A program made the position numbers and the translations under genes. The notes under the pieces were generated by a model. That model ran no database searches. It had not been told where the DNA came from and worked only from the letters and a program-made list of their open reading frames with translations. From contig JBAYVV010000144.1 in NCBI GenBank assembly GCA_041674465.1, forward strand, positions 1-10,352: DNA of 10,352 nucleotides, read 5' to 3'. The DNA comes from JACRAR01 sp041674465 (GTDB taxonomy: Bacteria > Pseudomonadota > Gammaproteobacteria > Burkholderiales > Rhodocyclaceae). Shown in pieces: positions 1 through 6,723 of the stretch (its first letter is position 1; every line of letters begins with the position of its first letter).

Positions 1-30
1 GCGACACCCTGGAGAAACTGCCGTCCTGTC

Positions 31-188
31 TCAACAGTCAGATCGATTCCTTGCTGCCGCTTCGCTCGCAAGATACGCGCCCAATTTCTTCGTAGGCGTA
101 CCTGGTAGCGACTCACGCTTACGTTGCTGCCGCTCAAGCAGCAAGCCACGAATGTCTGTTGAGGCCGACAACCCGTCTTCAATGATAT
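31..188 (-). other. unrecognised C-terminal coding-like fragment
   Basis: Read on the minus strand, an open stretch enters from the repeat at 189 and ends at a TGA at 31-33. It translates to a charged, Arg/Lys/Ala-rich peptide containing LLLERQQRKRESLPG and a tail LASEAAARNRSDC. No in-frame ATG is visible before an upstream stop inside the repeat (about position 209), so if it was ever coding it is the 3' end of a gene whose front has been lost. I do not recognise the family. It may also be non-coding sequence that happens to stay open. The left 30 bases hold nothing I can identify. Confidence 0.22.
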
Positions 189-304
189 GGCCGAGGTCAA
201 GTAGATGTCAGACAGAGCTACGATCTCTAGCTCATGCCACCGACAGGTCTGGGCTGGACGTTTAGTTCCCTGATACCCGTTACTTGGTCGACACGCCCAT
301 CACC
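189..304. repeat. 116-bp direct repeat, left copy (TRAP permease 3' end plus downstream DNA)
   Basis: This segment aligns without gaps to 8311-8426 in the same orientation. I count 7 mismatches in 116 positions (about 94% identity). It contains the last codons and stop of the dctM-type gene (stop at 280-282) and about 90 bp of DNA beyond it. The homology to the right-hand locus continues after two deletions up to about 404. The pair brackets about 8.1 kb. Confidence 0.9.
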
Positions 305-404
305 AATCAGTCCCATCTCCATGACCACGGTCATCACCACGCCGAACCAGATCAGGTCGAAGCCGGTGGCAGGAAGAAACCGAGCAGCGGCACCATCAGC
401 AGGG
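280..404 (-). pseudogene. relic of a TRAP transporter large permease (dctM) 3' end
   Basis: The minus strand encodes GFDLIWFGVVMTVVMEMGLI, identical to residues 371-390 of the intact DctM at 8402-9757, preceded by a diverged FLP segment. Relative to the intact gene it lacks 161 bp (8427-8587) and 55 bp (between 8-bp CCGGCGGC repeats at 8646-8653 and 8701-8708). It therefore retains only parts of residues about 339-390 and the last 8 codons. The 161-bp loss breaks the frame, and homology stops at about 404, so no functional permease can be made. Substitutions such as the changed bases around 262-272 show that it has been drifting. It is most simply the remains of a second copy of the operon at the right end of the window. 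A decayed paralogue from another TRAP system is less likely, because the similarity extends past the stop codon into non-coding DNA. Confidence 0.85.
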
Positions 405-479
405 TTAAAGGTTCTAGCTTCGAATTTCCCCAAGGCACTACGACCGGCGCGAATATCGCAATGCCCTTCCAGAAAAACC

Positions 480-593
480 CTATGCGGCTTTGCGCTGCTC
501 TTCCACTGGCCACGCGCCTGAAGCATGAGCTTCAAGAATCACCATTTCAACAACCTTACCCTCAGCGTCATAACTGACACAGGTATTCCAGTC
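480..593 (-). pseudogene. orphan coding-like fragment cut off at the palindrome
   Basis: On the minus strand 37 sense codons run from the edge of the palindrome to a TAG at 480-482. The peptide contains CVSYDAEGKVVEMVILEA and ends GAWPVEEQRKAA, which reads like real protein: balanced composition, a beta-hairpin-like YDAEGKVVE, and no low complexity. Immediately upstream in this frame is a stop codon that belongs to the palindrome (594-596). The upstream part of the gene has thus been replaced or displaced where the palindrome begins. The internal ATG would give only 21 residues. I cannot name the family. It could be a chance open frame, but its abrupt end exactly at the palindrome arm is suggestive. 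Confidence 0.3.
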
Positions 594-653
594 CTAAGGA
601 AACGCTGAACAAGCCGCCGCATGTTGCGGCGGCTTGTTCCGCGTTTCCTTAGG
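593..653. repeat. 61-bp near-perfect palindrome (29-bp arms, 3-nt loop)
   Basis: The left arm begins CCTAAGGAAACGC and the right arm ends GCGTTTCCTTAGG. The arms are complementary over 29 positions with a single T/C mismatch, closing on the loop TGT. The inner part is GC-rich (GCCGCCGCA / TGCGGCGGC). Only four T's follow on the plus strand and no rightward gene lies upstream to be terminated. A transcription terminator is therefore possible but not the obvious role. The size and symmetry fit a palindromic miniature inverted-repeat element or the fused ends of a lost insertion sequence. No transposase is present and no target-site duplication is obvious. Confidence 0.85.
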
Positions 654-908
654 TTTTCGGAATCATCGCGAATTGCTCAAGCATAGAATTTTGGTTTCTC
701 CAAAACTCCCAAATAGCCAAGCTCGGGTAATGCATCTAGTGGCGCACAAGAATGAGACCTGTTCTTACGTTAATGATGCGAGTGTCGCTTGAATCAGTGG
801 CATCCCACAACCCTGCACAATTTATGCAGGCAGTTGCATGTCTATCATTATCACAGTATTTTACTATACTATTATAGCGACAACCAAAACACCATTCCTC
901 TGACCACG
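654..908. other. non-coding AT-rich stretch before the DUF1289 gene
   Basis: No convincing gene lies between the palindrome and the DUF1289 domain. The frame of the following gene stays open from a TTG at 789, but the peptide there (rich in His, Tyr, Leu) does not look like part of the family and has no ribosome binding site. A weak hairpin (TTTTGG / CCAAAA) lies near 694-712. The part from about 834 to 880 is very AT-rich and may hold a promoter, listed separately. Confidence 0.5.
834..862 (+). promoter_or_regulatory. possible sigma70 promoter for the DUF1289/CBS pair
   Basis: TTGCAT (834-839) and TATTTT (857-862) are separated by 17 bp within an AT-rich stretch, with a second -10-like hexamer TATACT at 865-870. 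Neither hexamer is a strong match, and AT-rich DNA gives such pairs by chance. The position upstream of two small rightward genes is the main argument. Confidence 0.28.
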
Positions 909-1124
909 TTGACTCAATTGGAGAGAACTATTAGTACCCCACATTCACCTTGTGTTCGGATCTGCTGCCTCGATGAGCATGACATTTGCCTAGGTTGTTA
1001 TCGCTCAATTATGGAAATCGTTGGTTGGTATAAAGCAACCGGAACTGCCAAGGGTAGGATCTTGATCGATTGCCAGCGTCGATCAAGGCAGTACTTATGC
1101 AGGATGAATGAAAAGTCCGCATAG
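909..1124 (+). CDS. DUF1289 family cysteine-rich small protein
   Basis: From TTG at 909 this gives 71 residues. The core is SPCVRICCLDEHDICLGCYR followed by SIMEIVGW and a basic end (CQRRSRQYLCR). This matches the DUF1289 family (Pfam PF06945), short proteobacterial proteins with a C-x3-C...C-x2-C pattern, an acidic middle and an EI-x-GW motif. Four of the cysteines could bind a metal, but the family's biochemical role is not established. The start is uncertain: there is no in-frame ATG before the domain and no clear Shine-Dalgarno sequence. The frame is open back to a TTG at 789. I chose 909 because the resulting length fits the family. Other candidates are TTG at 918 and 789. A CBS-domain gene follows 76 bp downstream in the same direction, so the two could be cotranscribed. 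Codon use and about 47% G+C resemble that neighbour and differ from the TRAP operon. Confidence 0.75.
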   Translation: MTQLERTISTPHSPCVRICCLDEHDICLGCYRSIMEIVGWYKATGTAKGRILIDCQRRSRQYLCRMNEKSA

Positions 1125-1187
1125 CTAGCTTCGGACTGTAGAGAAATATGAATCGTAATAACTCAAGGAAACTGTCTGTCGTTGTTT

Positions 1188-1195
1188 GGGGAGGA
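1188..1195 (+). promoter_or_regulatory. strong Shine-Dalgarno of the CBS-domain gene
   Basis: GGGGAGGA ends 5 nt before ATG 1201. It decides the start, because the frame is open to a TTG at 1186 that would lie within this site. Confidence 0.85.
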
Positions 1196-1200
1196 ATGTC

Positions 1201-1632
1201 ATGAAAACTGTTAGGCAACTGCTCGAAGGGAAGGGCCATGAGGTCGTAACTATTTCACCGCATCAGTCGGTTTTCGACGCGATGCAATTGATGGCAGCCA
1301 AGAATGTGGGCGCACTGCTCGTGGTGGAGGTAGGAGATAAACTCGTTGGCATCGTGACAGAAAGGGATTACGCGCGAAAGATGTATCGAGTGGAAAGATT
1401 AGCGCAGGATATTCTGGTATCGGAGTTTATGACGCGTCAAGTTGTCTATGTGCGTCCGAATCAAACCAACGAAGAATGCATGGCCCTAATTACCGATAAA
1501 CGGCTACGCCACTTGCCCGTATTGGAAAACGACAAAGTGATCGGTATCTTATCAATTGGTGATTTGGTCAAGGACACCATCTCTGAAAAGGACTTCATCA
1601 TCAATCAACTCATAAACTACATTCGTGGCTAA
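1201..1632 (+). CDS. CBS-domain pair protein (putative adenine nucleotide sensor)
   Basis: This 143-residue soluble protein consists almost wholly of two CBS motifs (Bateman module): about residues 7-63, including GALLVV and GIVTERDYARK, and about 75-130, including MTRQVVYVRP, LRHLPVLEND and GILSIGDLVK. It ends in the ISEKDFIINQLINYI segment typical of stand-alone proteobacterial CBS-pair proteins. CBS pairs bind AMP, ATP, SAM or related ligands in the cleft between the repeats and usually act as energy sensors for a partner. The T/S-x-x-D ribose-binding pattern is visible as TERD (repeat 1) and SIGD (repeat 2). No effector domain is fused, so the partner cannot be read from the sequence. The DUF1289 gene lies upstream, and the DpgC-like gene follows after a 206-bp gap. 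The ATG at 1201 is preceded by an excellent Shine-Dalgarno sequence. Confidence 0.9.
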   Translation: MKTVRQLLEGKGHEVVTISPHQSVFDAMQLMAAKNVGALLVVEVGDKLVGIVTERDYARKMYRVERLAQDILVSEFMTRQVVYVRPNQTNEECMALITDKRLRHLPVLENDKVIGILSIGDLVKDTISEKDFIINQLINYIRG

Positions 1633-1644
1633 TCAGACCGTAAT

Positions 1645-1708
1645 CGCACATTCGGGTATTCCACCCAAGCTATAGGTGACTTGACTGAAATGTGCGGCCA
1701 AGGTGGAA
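1645..1708 (+). promoter_or_regulatory. interleaved stem segments upstream of a strong RBS (possible pseudoknot)
   Basis: CGCACATT (1645-1652) is exactly complementary to AATGTGCG (1689-1696), and TTCCACC (1659-1665) to GGTGGAA (1702-1708). The pairs are interleaved, so both could form only as an H-type pseudoknot, with 6-nt, 22-23-nt and 5-6-nt connectors. The structure ends 10 nt before the GGGAGGAG Shine-Dalgarno at 1719-1726. This placement is what a translational control element would have. I do not recognise it as any named riboswitch, and the pairings could be chance. A terminator for the CBS gene is less likely because no T tract follows. Confidence 0.3.
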
Positions 1709-1731
1709 CAACTACTTCGGGAGGAGCGTTA

Positions 1732-1767
1732 ATGGTGTCCAATTCCCAAGATCCAAATACTGAATGA
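1732..1767 (+). CDS. 11-residue open frame behind a near-perfect Shine-Dalgarno
   Basis: ATG at 1732 follows GGGAGGAG (1719-1726) with a 5-nt gap, one of the two best ribosome binding sites in the window. The frame reads MVSNSQDPNTE and stops at TGA 1765-1767. It ends 71 bp before the start of the DpgC-like gene, which itself has no good ribosome binding site. Possible readings are a leader peptide coupling translation to the next gene, or the surviving 5' end of a gene destroyed by mutation. It is in a different frame from the downstream gene, and stops lie in all three frames between them. The peptide shows no attenuator-like run of one amino acid. Confidence 0.3.
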   Translation: MVSNSQDPNTE

Positions 1768-1838
1768 TCAGACTCGCCTCGTCACACACTTAGATACTCA
1801 TGGAATGATGCCCAATTTATTTGATTATAGAAATATCG

Positions 1839-3092
1839 ATGGCTAGGTCTTCAGCCCCACCTGGCAGTGGCATATTTCTTGAAGATGCCAAAGCGCTGGC
1901 GACGTTTGTACAACGAACGTCAGCCGAATCGGCGCGTCAGGCTCGCGAAGCCTTCTTAGAAGATCATGTGAGTACCGTGTATTCGCTACTCACAGATGAT
2001 CATGCAAAATTCCTTCGTCTCGATGATCTGATAGCTGCGGTTTACAAACTGATTGAAGGTTTGTTGCCAAGCGATATAGAACTGGAGCTTGAGGCAAAGC
2101 TTCCGCTGGCCGAACAGAAAGGCTTAGCCATCGATGTTATGTTGTTTCTCTCTTATGTCTTGAATCACAAGGCAAGCGGGGAGCATCTATGCCAGGCCAT
2201 GAGACTTCCTCGTGCGGATTCCATAGAACGACTTGCCGACTTTGCCAAAAGCGGCCAACTCACTCTGGCTGCGGCAAGCCTGGAACGTATCGACAAGGCC
2301 AGTTTTCTTACACTGAACCACCCAGAGACTCTCAACGCTGAGGACGAACGTAGCCTTGAGGATGTCGAAATAGCAGTCGATCTGGCCTTGCTCGACCCAC
2401 ATACGGAAGTGGTCGTCTTGCGCGGCGCGCCAATCGACAAGTATGGCGGGCACCGTGCATTCTGTAGCGGCATCAACCTCACGCGTTTGCAAGATGGCAA
2501 AATATCTCCACTGTGGTATCTGCAGCGCGAGTTGGGCGTATTGCACAAGATATACCGCGGCCTGGCCCAACCCAAAATCGTATCGGAAGCTTCCGAGGAA
2601 ACGCAAGAAAAGCCTTGGATTGCTCAGTTGGACAAATTCGCCATCGGTGGTGGTTGTCAATACCTTTTGGTGATGGACAGCATCGTCGCAGGCACTGATG
2701 CTTTCTTGAGCTTGCCGGCTCGCAAAGAAGGCATCATTCCTGGCGCCGCCAATTTACGGCTGCCACGCTTCGTAGGCGAACGCCTGGCTAGGCAAATGGT
2801 TCTGGCCGATCGCCGCATCGCATGCGATTCGGATGAGGGAAGGATGCTTTGCGACCGGATCGTTGCTCCCGAGAAAGTAGAGAGCTCAGTTCAGGCACTG
2901 ATCGACGAATTGATGAATTCCGGTGTTGTAAGTTTCGCTGCCAATCGCCGTGCATTTCGACTTGTGCAGGAACCGTTGGACATGTTTCGACGATACATGG
3001 CGCTGTATGCCCACGAACAGGCTTTCTGCCACTTCTCGCCTGCCTTGTCAGATAATTTGCGAAGGCATTGGCGCGGCGCCAGCGGACACTGA
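1839..3092 (+). CDS. DpgC-like cofactor-independent dioxygenase (crotonase superfamily)
   Basis: This 417-residue protein has a helical N-terminal domain (about 1-140) and a crotonase domain (about 141-400), the architecture of DpgC, the (3,5-dihydroxyphenyl)acetyl-CoA 1,2-dioxygenase of glycopeptide biosynthesis. Typical stretches are AVDLALLDP, VVVLRGAP (192-199), GINLTRL (211-217), LQRELGVLHKIYRGL (228-242), KPW (258-260), FAIGGGCQ (267-274), SLPARKEGIIPGAANLRL (291-308) and ANRRAFRLVQEP (368-379). Ordinary enoyl-CoA hydratases are about 260 residues and lack the N-terminal domain and the RELG/KIYRG region. GINL and the GGG loop should form the oxyanion hole. R230 and Q274 are candidates for substrate contacts by analogy with DpgC, from memory. 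The real substrate is unknown. ATG 1839 was chosen over TTG 1821; both lack a clear ribosome binding site. The 3' end overlaps the convergent putA by 45 bp. No other glycopeptide precursor genes are present, so a catabolic acyl-CoA role is more likely. Confidence 0.82.
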   Translation: MARSSAPPGSGIFLEDAKALATFVQRTSAESARQAREAFLEDHVSTVYSLLTDDHAKFLRLDDLIAAVYKLIEGLLPSDIELELEAKLPLAEQKGLAIDVMLFLSYVLNHKASGEHLCQAMRLPRADSIERLADFAKSGQLTLAAASLERIDKASFLTLNHPETLNAEDERSLEDVEIAVDLALLDPHTEVVVLRGAPIDKYGGHRAFCSGINLTRLQDGKISPLWYLQRELGVLHKIYRGLAQPKIVSEASEETQEKPWIAQLDKFAIGGGCQYLLVMDSIVAGTDAFLSLPARKEGIIPGAANLRLPRFVGERLARQMVLADRRIACDSDEGRMLCDRIVAPEKVESSVQALIDELMNSGVVSFAANRRAFRLVQEPLDMFRRYMALYAHEQAFCHFSPALSDNLRRHWRGASGH

Positions 3093-6000
3093 TGCGACAT
3101 TATCAAGCGACAACAATGTGGCATTACCTCCGGCCGCCGCGGTATTGCAACTGACCACGCGTTCAGAAACCATTCTATATATAGGATACAAGGCTGTATT
3201 GATTCCGGGCTGGAGCAGCGGGATCAGGGCTCCCGACTCATCCGCCAAGCGCTGGCGGAGCGCAGAAGCTTGCTGAGGGTTTCCGTCAAAGAGAACTCCC
3301 GACAGCCGAGAGTATTCGGGATGGGTCAGCAGTTCAATGTGCTTGACAATATCCTTGGGCATTCTTCGCAGGATCGATTCACTAACTGGGCTTTCAAGCG
3401 TGACAACCTTGCCTTCCACAGCGAAGACCGCCACAAATTGTCGAACCAGTTTATATTCGTCCGCCGCAAGACAAAGAAAGCGCCCACGCGGCGAAAAGCT
3501 GAGCGTATTGCGTTCCCCAGTCGGCCCGGGCAGATCCATCCATGAGTTTGCGAGCGTCAGATCCGCATAGATCGAACAAAGTCTTGCCAGTTCACGCCAT
3601 CCTGAAACACCAGCCCATTTGACGATGTTCTGGAATAATCCGCTGCCTTTGTGCGAGGCGCCAAGCGATCGACATCCCAGACTGCTCGGATGAATATATT
3701 CACTGCCGGATAAGCTATGCAGATACAACGGTCCACCAGCCTTGGGACCGGTACCGGAAAGTCCCTCTCCACCGAACGGCTGCCCACCGACTACTGCGCC
3801 GATCATATTGCGATTGATGTAGATGTTGCCCACATGCGCCCGCTCGATAATCTGTTGTGCCGTTTCACTAATACGGCTGTGCAGGCCCAGCGTCAAGCCA
3901 TAACCCGAGGCATTGATGGAATCGACCAGAGCGCTCAGCTTCTCGCCGCCGAAACGCAGGACATGCACGACTGGACCAAAGACTTCGCCGTCAAGATCAT
4001 CCAAGGAATCGATTTCGATCAGCGTCGGCGGCACGAAACTGCCGTTGATACATTCTTCCGGCAAGGGTGTTTGAAACACCTTGAAACCCCTGTTTCTCAT
4101 CAACGCAACATGTGCCAGGAGCCTCGCCTTCGCATCCATATCAATCACCGGCCCGATGTCCGTCGACAATAAGGCGGGGTCGCCAAGTTTCATTTCCACC
4201 ATGGCGGTCTTCAATGTCTCCAGCACCTGCTGGACAATATTGTTTTCCAGGCACAGCACGCGAAGTGCCGAGCATCGTTGACCTGCGCTGTCAAAACCTG
4301 AAGTCATCACATCCTTGACCACTTGTTCAGTCAAAGCGGAGGAATCAACGATCATGGCGTTCAGGCCGCCGGTCTCGGCAATCAGGCGAACATTGGGGCG
4401 TGAGGAAACGCTTTTGTTGATCTGCCGAGCAACTTCAAGCGAGCCGGTAAACAGTACGCCATGAACACGCGAGTCTGCTGTTAATGCGGCTCCAATGGTT
4501 TCACCTGGGCCGGGAAGAAATTGCAATGATTCCCGCGGTATTCCTGCCTCGTGCAGCAATTCGACGGCAAAGCAACCCATCAGGGGCGTCTGTTCGGCCG
4601 GCTTGGCAATCACTGGACTACCGGCTGCCAATGCCGCGGTGATTTGGCCCACAAAGATCGCCAAAGGAAAATTCCAGGGACTGATGCAAACTGCCACGCC
4701 AGGCGCCGCACCAAAATTCTGCAACTGGCCGGTAGCCAACATTTGCGCGTAGTAGCGACAGAAATCAACCGCCTCGCGTACTTCGGCAAGGGCATTCGCC
4801 CATGTTTTTCCCGCTTCCCGGATACTTAGGCTGAGTAAGACATTTCGGTTGAGTTCAATCAAATCCGCAGCGCGTCGCAACAATGCTGCCCGTTCGTCAG
4901 GCGAGGTCTGGTGCCAGACCACCGCATACGCTGCCGCGTTGGTCAATGCGTGATCAACCATTTCAGAATCGGCCTCAATTACCGCCCCAACGATATTCGC
5001 AGGATTGGCCGGATTACGAATCGGTTGCGCAACACCCATAGGCTGCAATCCGCCTGCGATTATTGGCTGAGCCTTCCACGACTCAGTCGCGAGTGTGTCA
5101 ATTGCGTTCCTCAGTTGTTCGATCGATGCTTCATCCGCCAGATCGGTCCCCGCCGAATTGACCCGCTGCATACCGTACAGATTTATCGGCAGCGGAATTG
5201 ACGGATGGCGCGCTCCGTCGGTTCGCTTGACGAGAGCCAGGGGATCCTCGATCAGGTCATCGATCGGTACCGTCTCGTCGGCGATGCGATTTACGAAGGA
5301 GTTGTTGGCGCCGTTTTCGAGCAAACGACGCACCAGGTAGGGCAGCAAATTGGCGTGGGTGCCAACCGGCGCATAGATGCGACATCGTTTGCCAAGCTTG
5401 CTTCGCCCCACCACATTGTCATAGAGCACCTCTCCCATTCCATGCAGACACTGGAACTCGTATTCTTCAATGCCACGATCGCTGGCCATTTGGAGCACTG
5501 CGGCAAGCGTGTAGGCATTGTGGGTAGCGAACTGCGGGTAGATAAGCTCCGAAGCTGTCAGCAATCGATTGGCACAAACCAGATAGGCAAGGTCAGTATG
5601 CGACTTGCGCGTATATACCGGGTAATCGGTCAGGCCATCGACCTGCGTGCGCTTAATTTCGCTATCCCAGTATGCCCCCTTTACCAGTCTAACCATCAGC
5701 CGTTGCTGACCACGCCGCGCCATGTCCGACAAAAAATCGATGACGTATGGGCAACGCTTCTGGTAGGCCTGAATGGCTAGGCCAAGACCGTTCCAGCCTG
5801 CCAAATCAGCGTCACTCACCAGCGATTCGAAAAGATCGAGGGAAAGTTCCAACCGATCGGCTTCTTCAGCATCAATGTTGAATCCTATGCCATGGCTTCG
5901 GGCCAGAAGCATCAACGCTTTGAGACGCGGACGCAGTTCTGTCATTACGCGGTCACGCTGGTTGCGCTCATAGCGGGGATGCAAGGCGGATAGCTTGACC

Positions 6001-6692
6001 GAAATTCCGTTCCTGTCCGCCACATTGCGCCCATCGCTGGCAACGCCGATGGCGCGAATGGCAGAAGCATAGGCTTGAAAGTGGCGTTCGGCATCGCCTT
6101 CGGTTACCGCGGCTTCACCGAGCATATCGAAGGAGTGGGTATAGCCGCGCGAGGCATTCGCTTTGCTTCGAGCCAAGGCCGACTCGATGGTCTCGCCCGT
6201 TACGAACTGCTGCGCCAGCAGTCGCATGGCGAAATCGATGCCACTGCGGATCAGTGATTCCCCGCCTCTTGACAGCAAGCGCATCAGCGCATTGTCCATC
6301 GCCACCAGTTTGCCGGTGAGCAGCAGACCCCAAGTGGCAGCTTTGACAACCGGTGATGCGCTACCGCCGAGATGGGATTGCCAGGCGCCTTGGCTGAGCT
6401 TGTCGCGAATCAAGCGGTCCGCCGTGCTCTTGTCGGGAATGCGCAACAATGCTTCTGCCAAGCACATCAGAGCAACGCCCTCCTGGCTCGACAGAGAGAA
6501 CTCATGCATCAGCGGTGCCACAAAATTCTGGTTGCTCTGGCTCCGCATGGCGGCAACTAGCCTACGCGCGAGAGCCTTGATTGGCTGCTGATCAATCTGC
6601 AGCTTCTCAAGCTCTTGTGCCAGCGTTGCGACACAAGCGGCTTCTTCAGGTCGGCAAGCATTCCTAACCAGTTGCCTGAGATTGGCTGCCAT
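3048..6692 (-). CDS. putA: PutA, bifunctional proline dehydrogenase / L-glutamate gamma-semialdehyde dehydrogenase
   Basis: This 1214-residue enzyme oxidises proline to glutamate in two steps: FAD-dependent proline dehydrogenase passing electrons to the quinone pool, then NAD-dependent oxidation of the semialdehyde. The proline dehydrogenase barrel shows RLVKGAYWDSEIKR (335-348), FATHNAYT (388-395), EFQCLHGMGE (412-421) and RRLLENGAN (455-463). The aldehyde dehydrogenase half shows SPWNFP (671-676), the general base E773 in AETGG, catalytic C807 in GQRC, EVFGPVV (903-909) and the C-terminal TAAGGNATL region. The protein starts directly in the helical arm and has no ribbon-helix-helix DNA-binding domain, unlike the 1320-residue E. 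coli protein, so it cannot repress its own gene that way. AETGGLNAM has Leu where I would expect Gln. ATG 6692 has AAGAGG (6698-6703) 5 nt upstream. The gene overlaps the convergent DpgC-like gene and diverges from ald. Confidence 0.97.
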   Translation of the reverse strand: MAANLRQLVRNACRPEEAACVATLAQELEKLQIDQQPIKALARRLVAAMRSQSNQNFVAPLMHEFSLSSQEGVALMCLAEALLRIPDKSTADRLIRDKLSQGAWQSHLGGSASPVVKAATWGLLLTGKLVAMDNALMRLLSRGGESLIRSGIDFAMRLLAQQFVTGETIESALARSKANASRGYTHSFDMLGEAAVTEGDAERHFQAYASAIRAIGVASDGRNVADRNGISVKLSALHPRYERNQRDRVMTELRPRLKALMLLARSHGIGFNIDAEEADRLELSLDLFESLVSDADLAGWNGLGLAIQAYQKRCPYVIDFLSDMARRGQQRLMVRLVKGAYWDSEIKRTQVDGLTDYPVYTRKSHTDLAYLVCANRLLTASELIYPQFATHNAYTLAAVLQMASDRGIEEYEFQCLHGMGEVLYDNVVGRSKLGKRCRIYAPVGTHANLLPYLVRRLLENGANNSFVNRIADETVPIDDLIEDPLALVKRTDGARHPSIPLPINLYGMQRVNSAGTDLADEASIEQLRNAIDTLATESWKAQPIIAGGLQPMGVAQPIRNPANPANIVGAVIEADSEMVDHALTNAAAYAVVWHQTSPDERAALLRRAADLIELNRNVLLSLSIREAGKTWANALAEVREAVDFCRYYAQMLATGQLQNFGAAPGVAVCISPWNFPLAIFVGQITAALAAGSPVIAKPAEQTPLMGCFAVELLHEAGIPRESLQFLPGPGETIGAALTADSRVHGVLFTGSLEVARQINKSVSSRPNVRLIAETGGLNAMIVDSSALTEQVVKDVMTSGFDSAGQRCSALRVLCLENNIVQQVLETLKTAMVEMKLGDPALLSTDIGPVIDMDAKARLLAHVALMRNRGFKVFQTPLPEECINGSFVPPTLIEIDSLDDLDGEVFGPVVHVLRFGGEKLSALVDSINASGYGLTLGLHSRISETAQQIIERAHVGNIYINRNMIGAVVGGQPFGGEGLSGTGPKAGGPLYLHSLSGSEYIHPSSLGCRSLGASHKGSGLFQNIVKWAGVSGWRELARLCSIYADLTLANSWMDLPGPTGERNTLSFSPRGRFLCLAADEYKLVRQFVAVFAVEGKVVTLESPVSESILRRMPKDIVKHIELLTHPEYSRLSGVLFDGNPQQASALRQRLADESGALIPLLQPGINTALYPIYRMVSERVVSCNTAAAGGNATLLSLDNVASVSAGAAPMPSQII

Positions 6693-6723
6693 CGCGACCT
6701 CTTGAGTGCTACGATCTAGTCCT

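Noticed and set aside
227..535. 102-residue minus-strand open frame across the relic region
   Set aside because: It is a chance fusion of unrelated remnants: the dctM-like stretch is in frame only between deletions, and its C-terminal part is out of frame with the real dctM end.
694..712. Small hairpin TTTTGG / CCAAAA
   Set aside because: Six base pairs in AT-rich DNA with no gene to serve; expected by chance.
1821..1838. TTG at 1821 as the start of the DpgC-like gene
   Set aside because: It adds only six residues (MIIEIS), uses a rarer start and has no better ribosome binding site than the ATG at 1839.
1839..3092. Glycopeptide-type biosynthetic gene cluster suggested by the DpgC homologue
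   Set aside because: No DpgA, DpgB, DpgD, peptide synthetase or tailoring genes occur in the window; the flanking genes are catabolic.
5205..5780. 191-residue plus-strand open frame inside putA
   Set aside because: Entirely antisense to conserved proline dehydrogenase sequence; no own ribosome binding site or recognisable motif.
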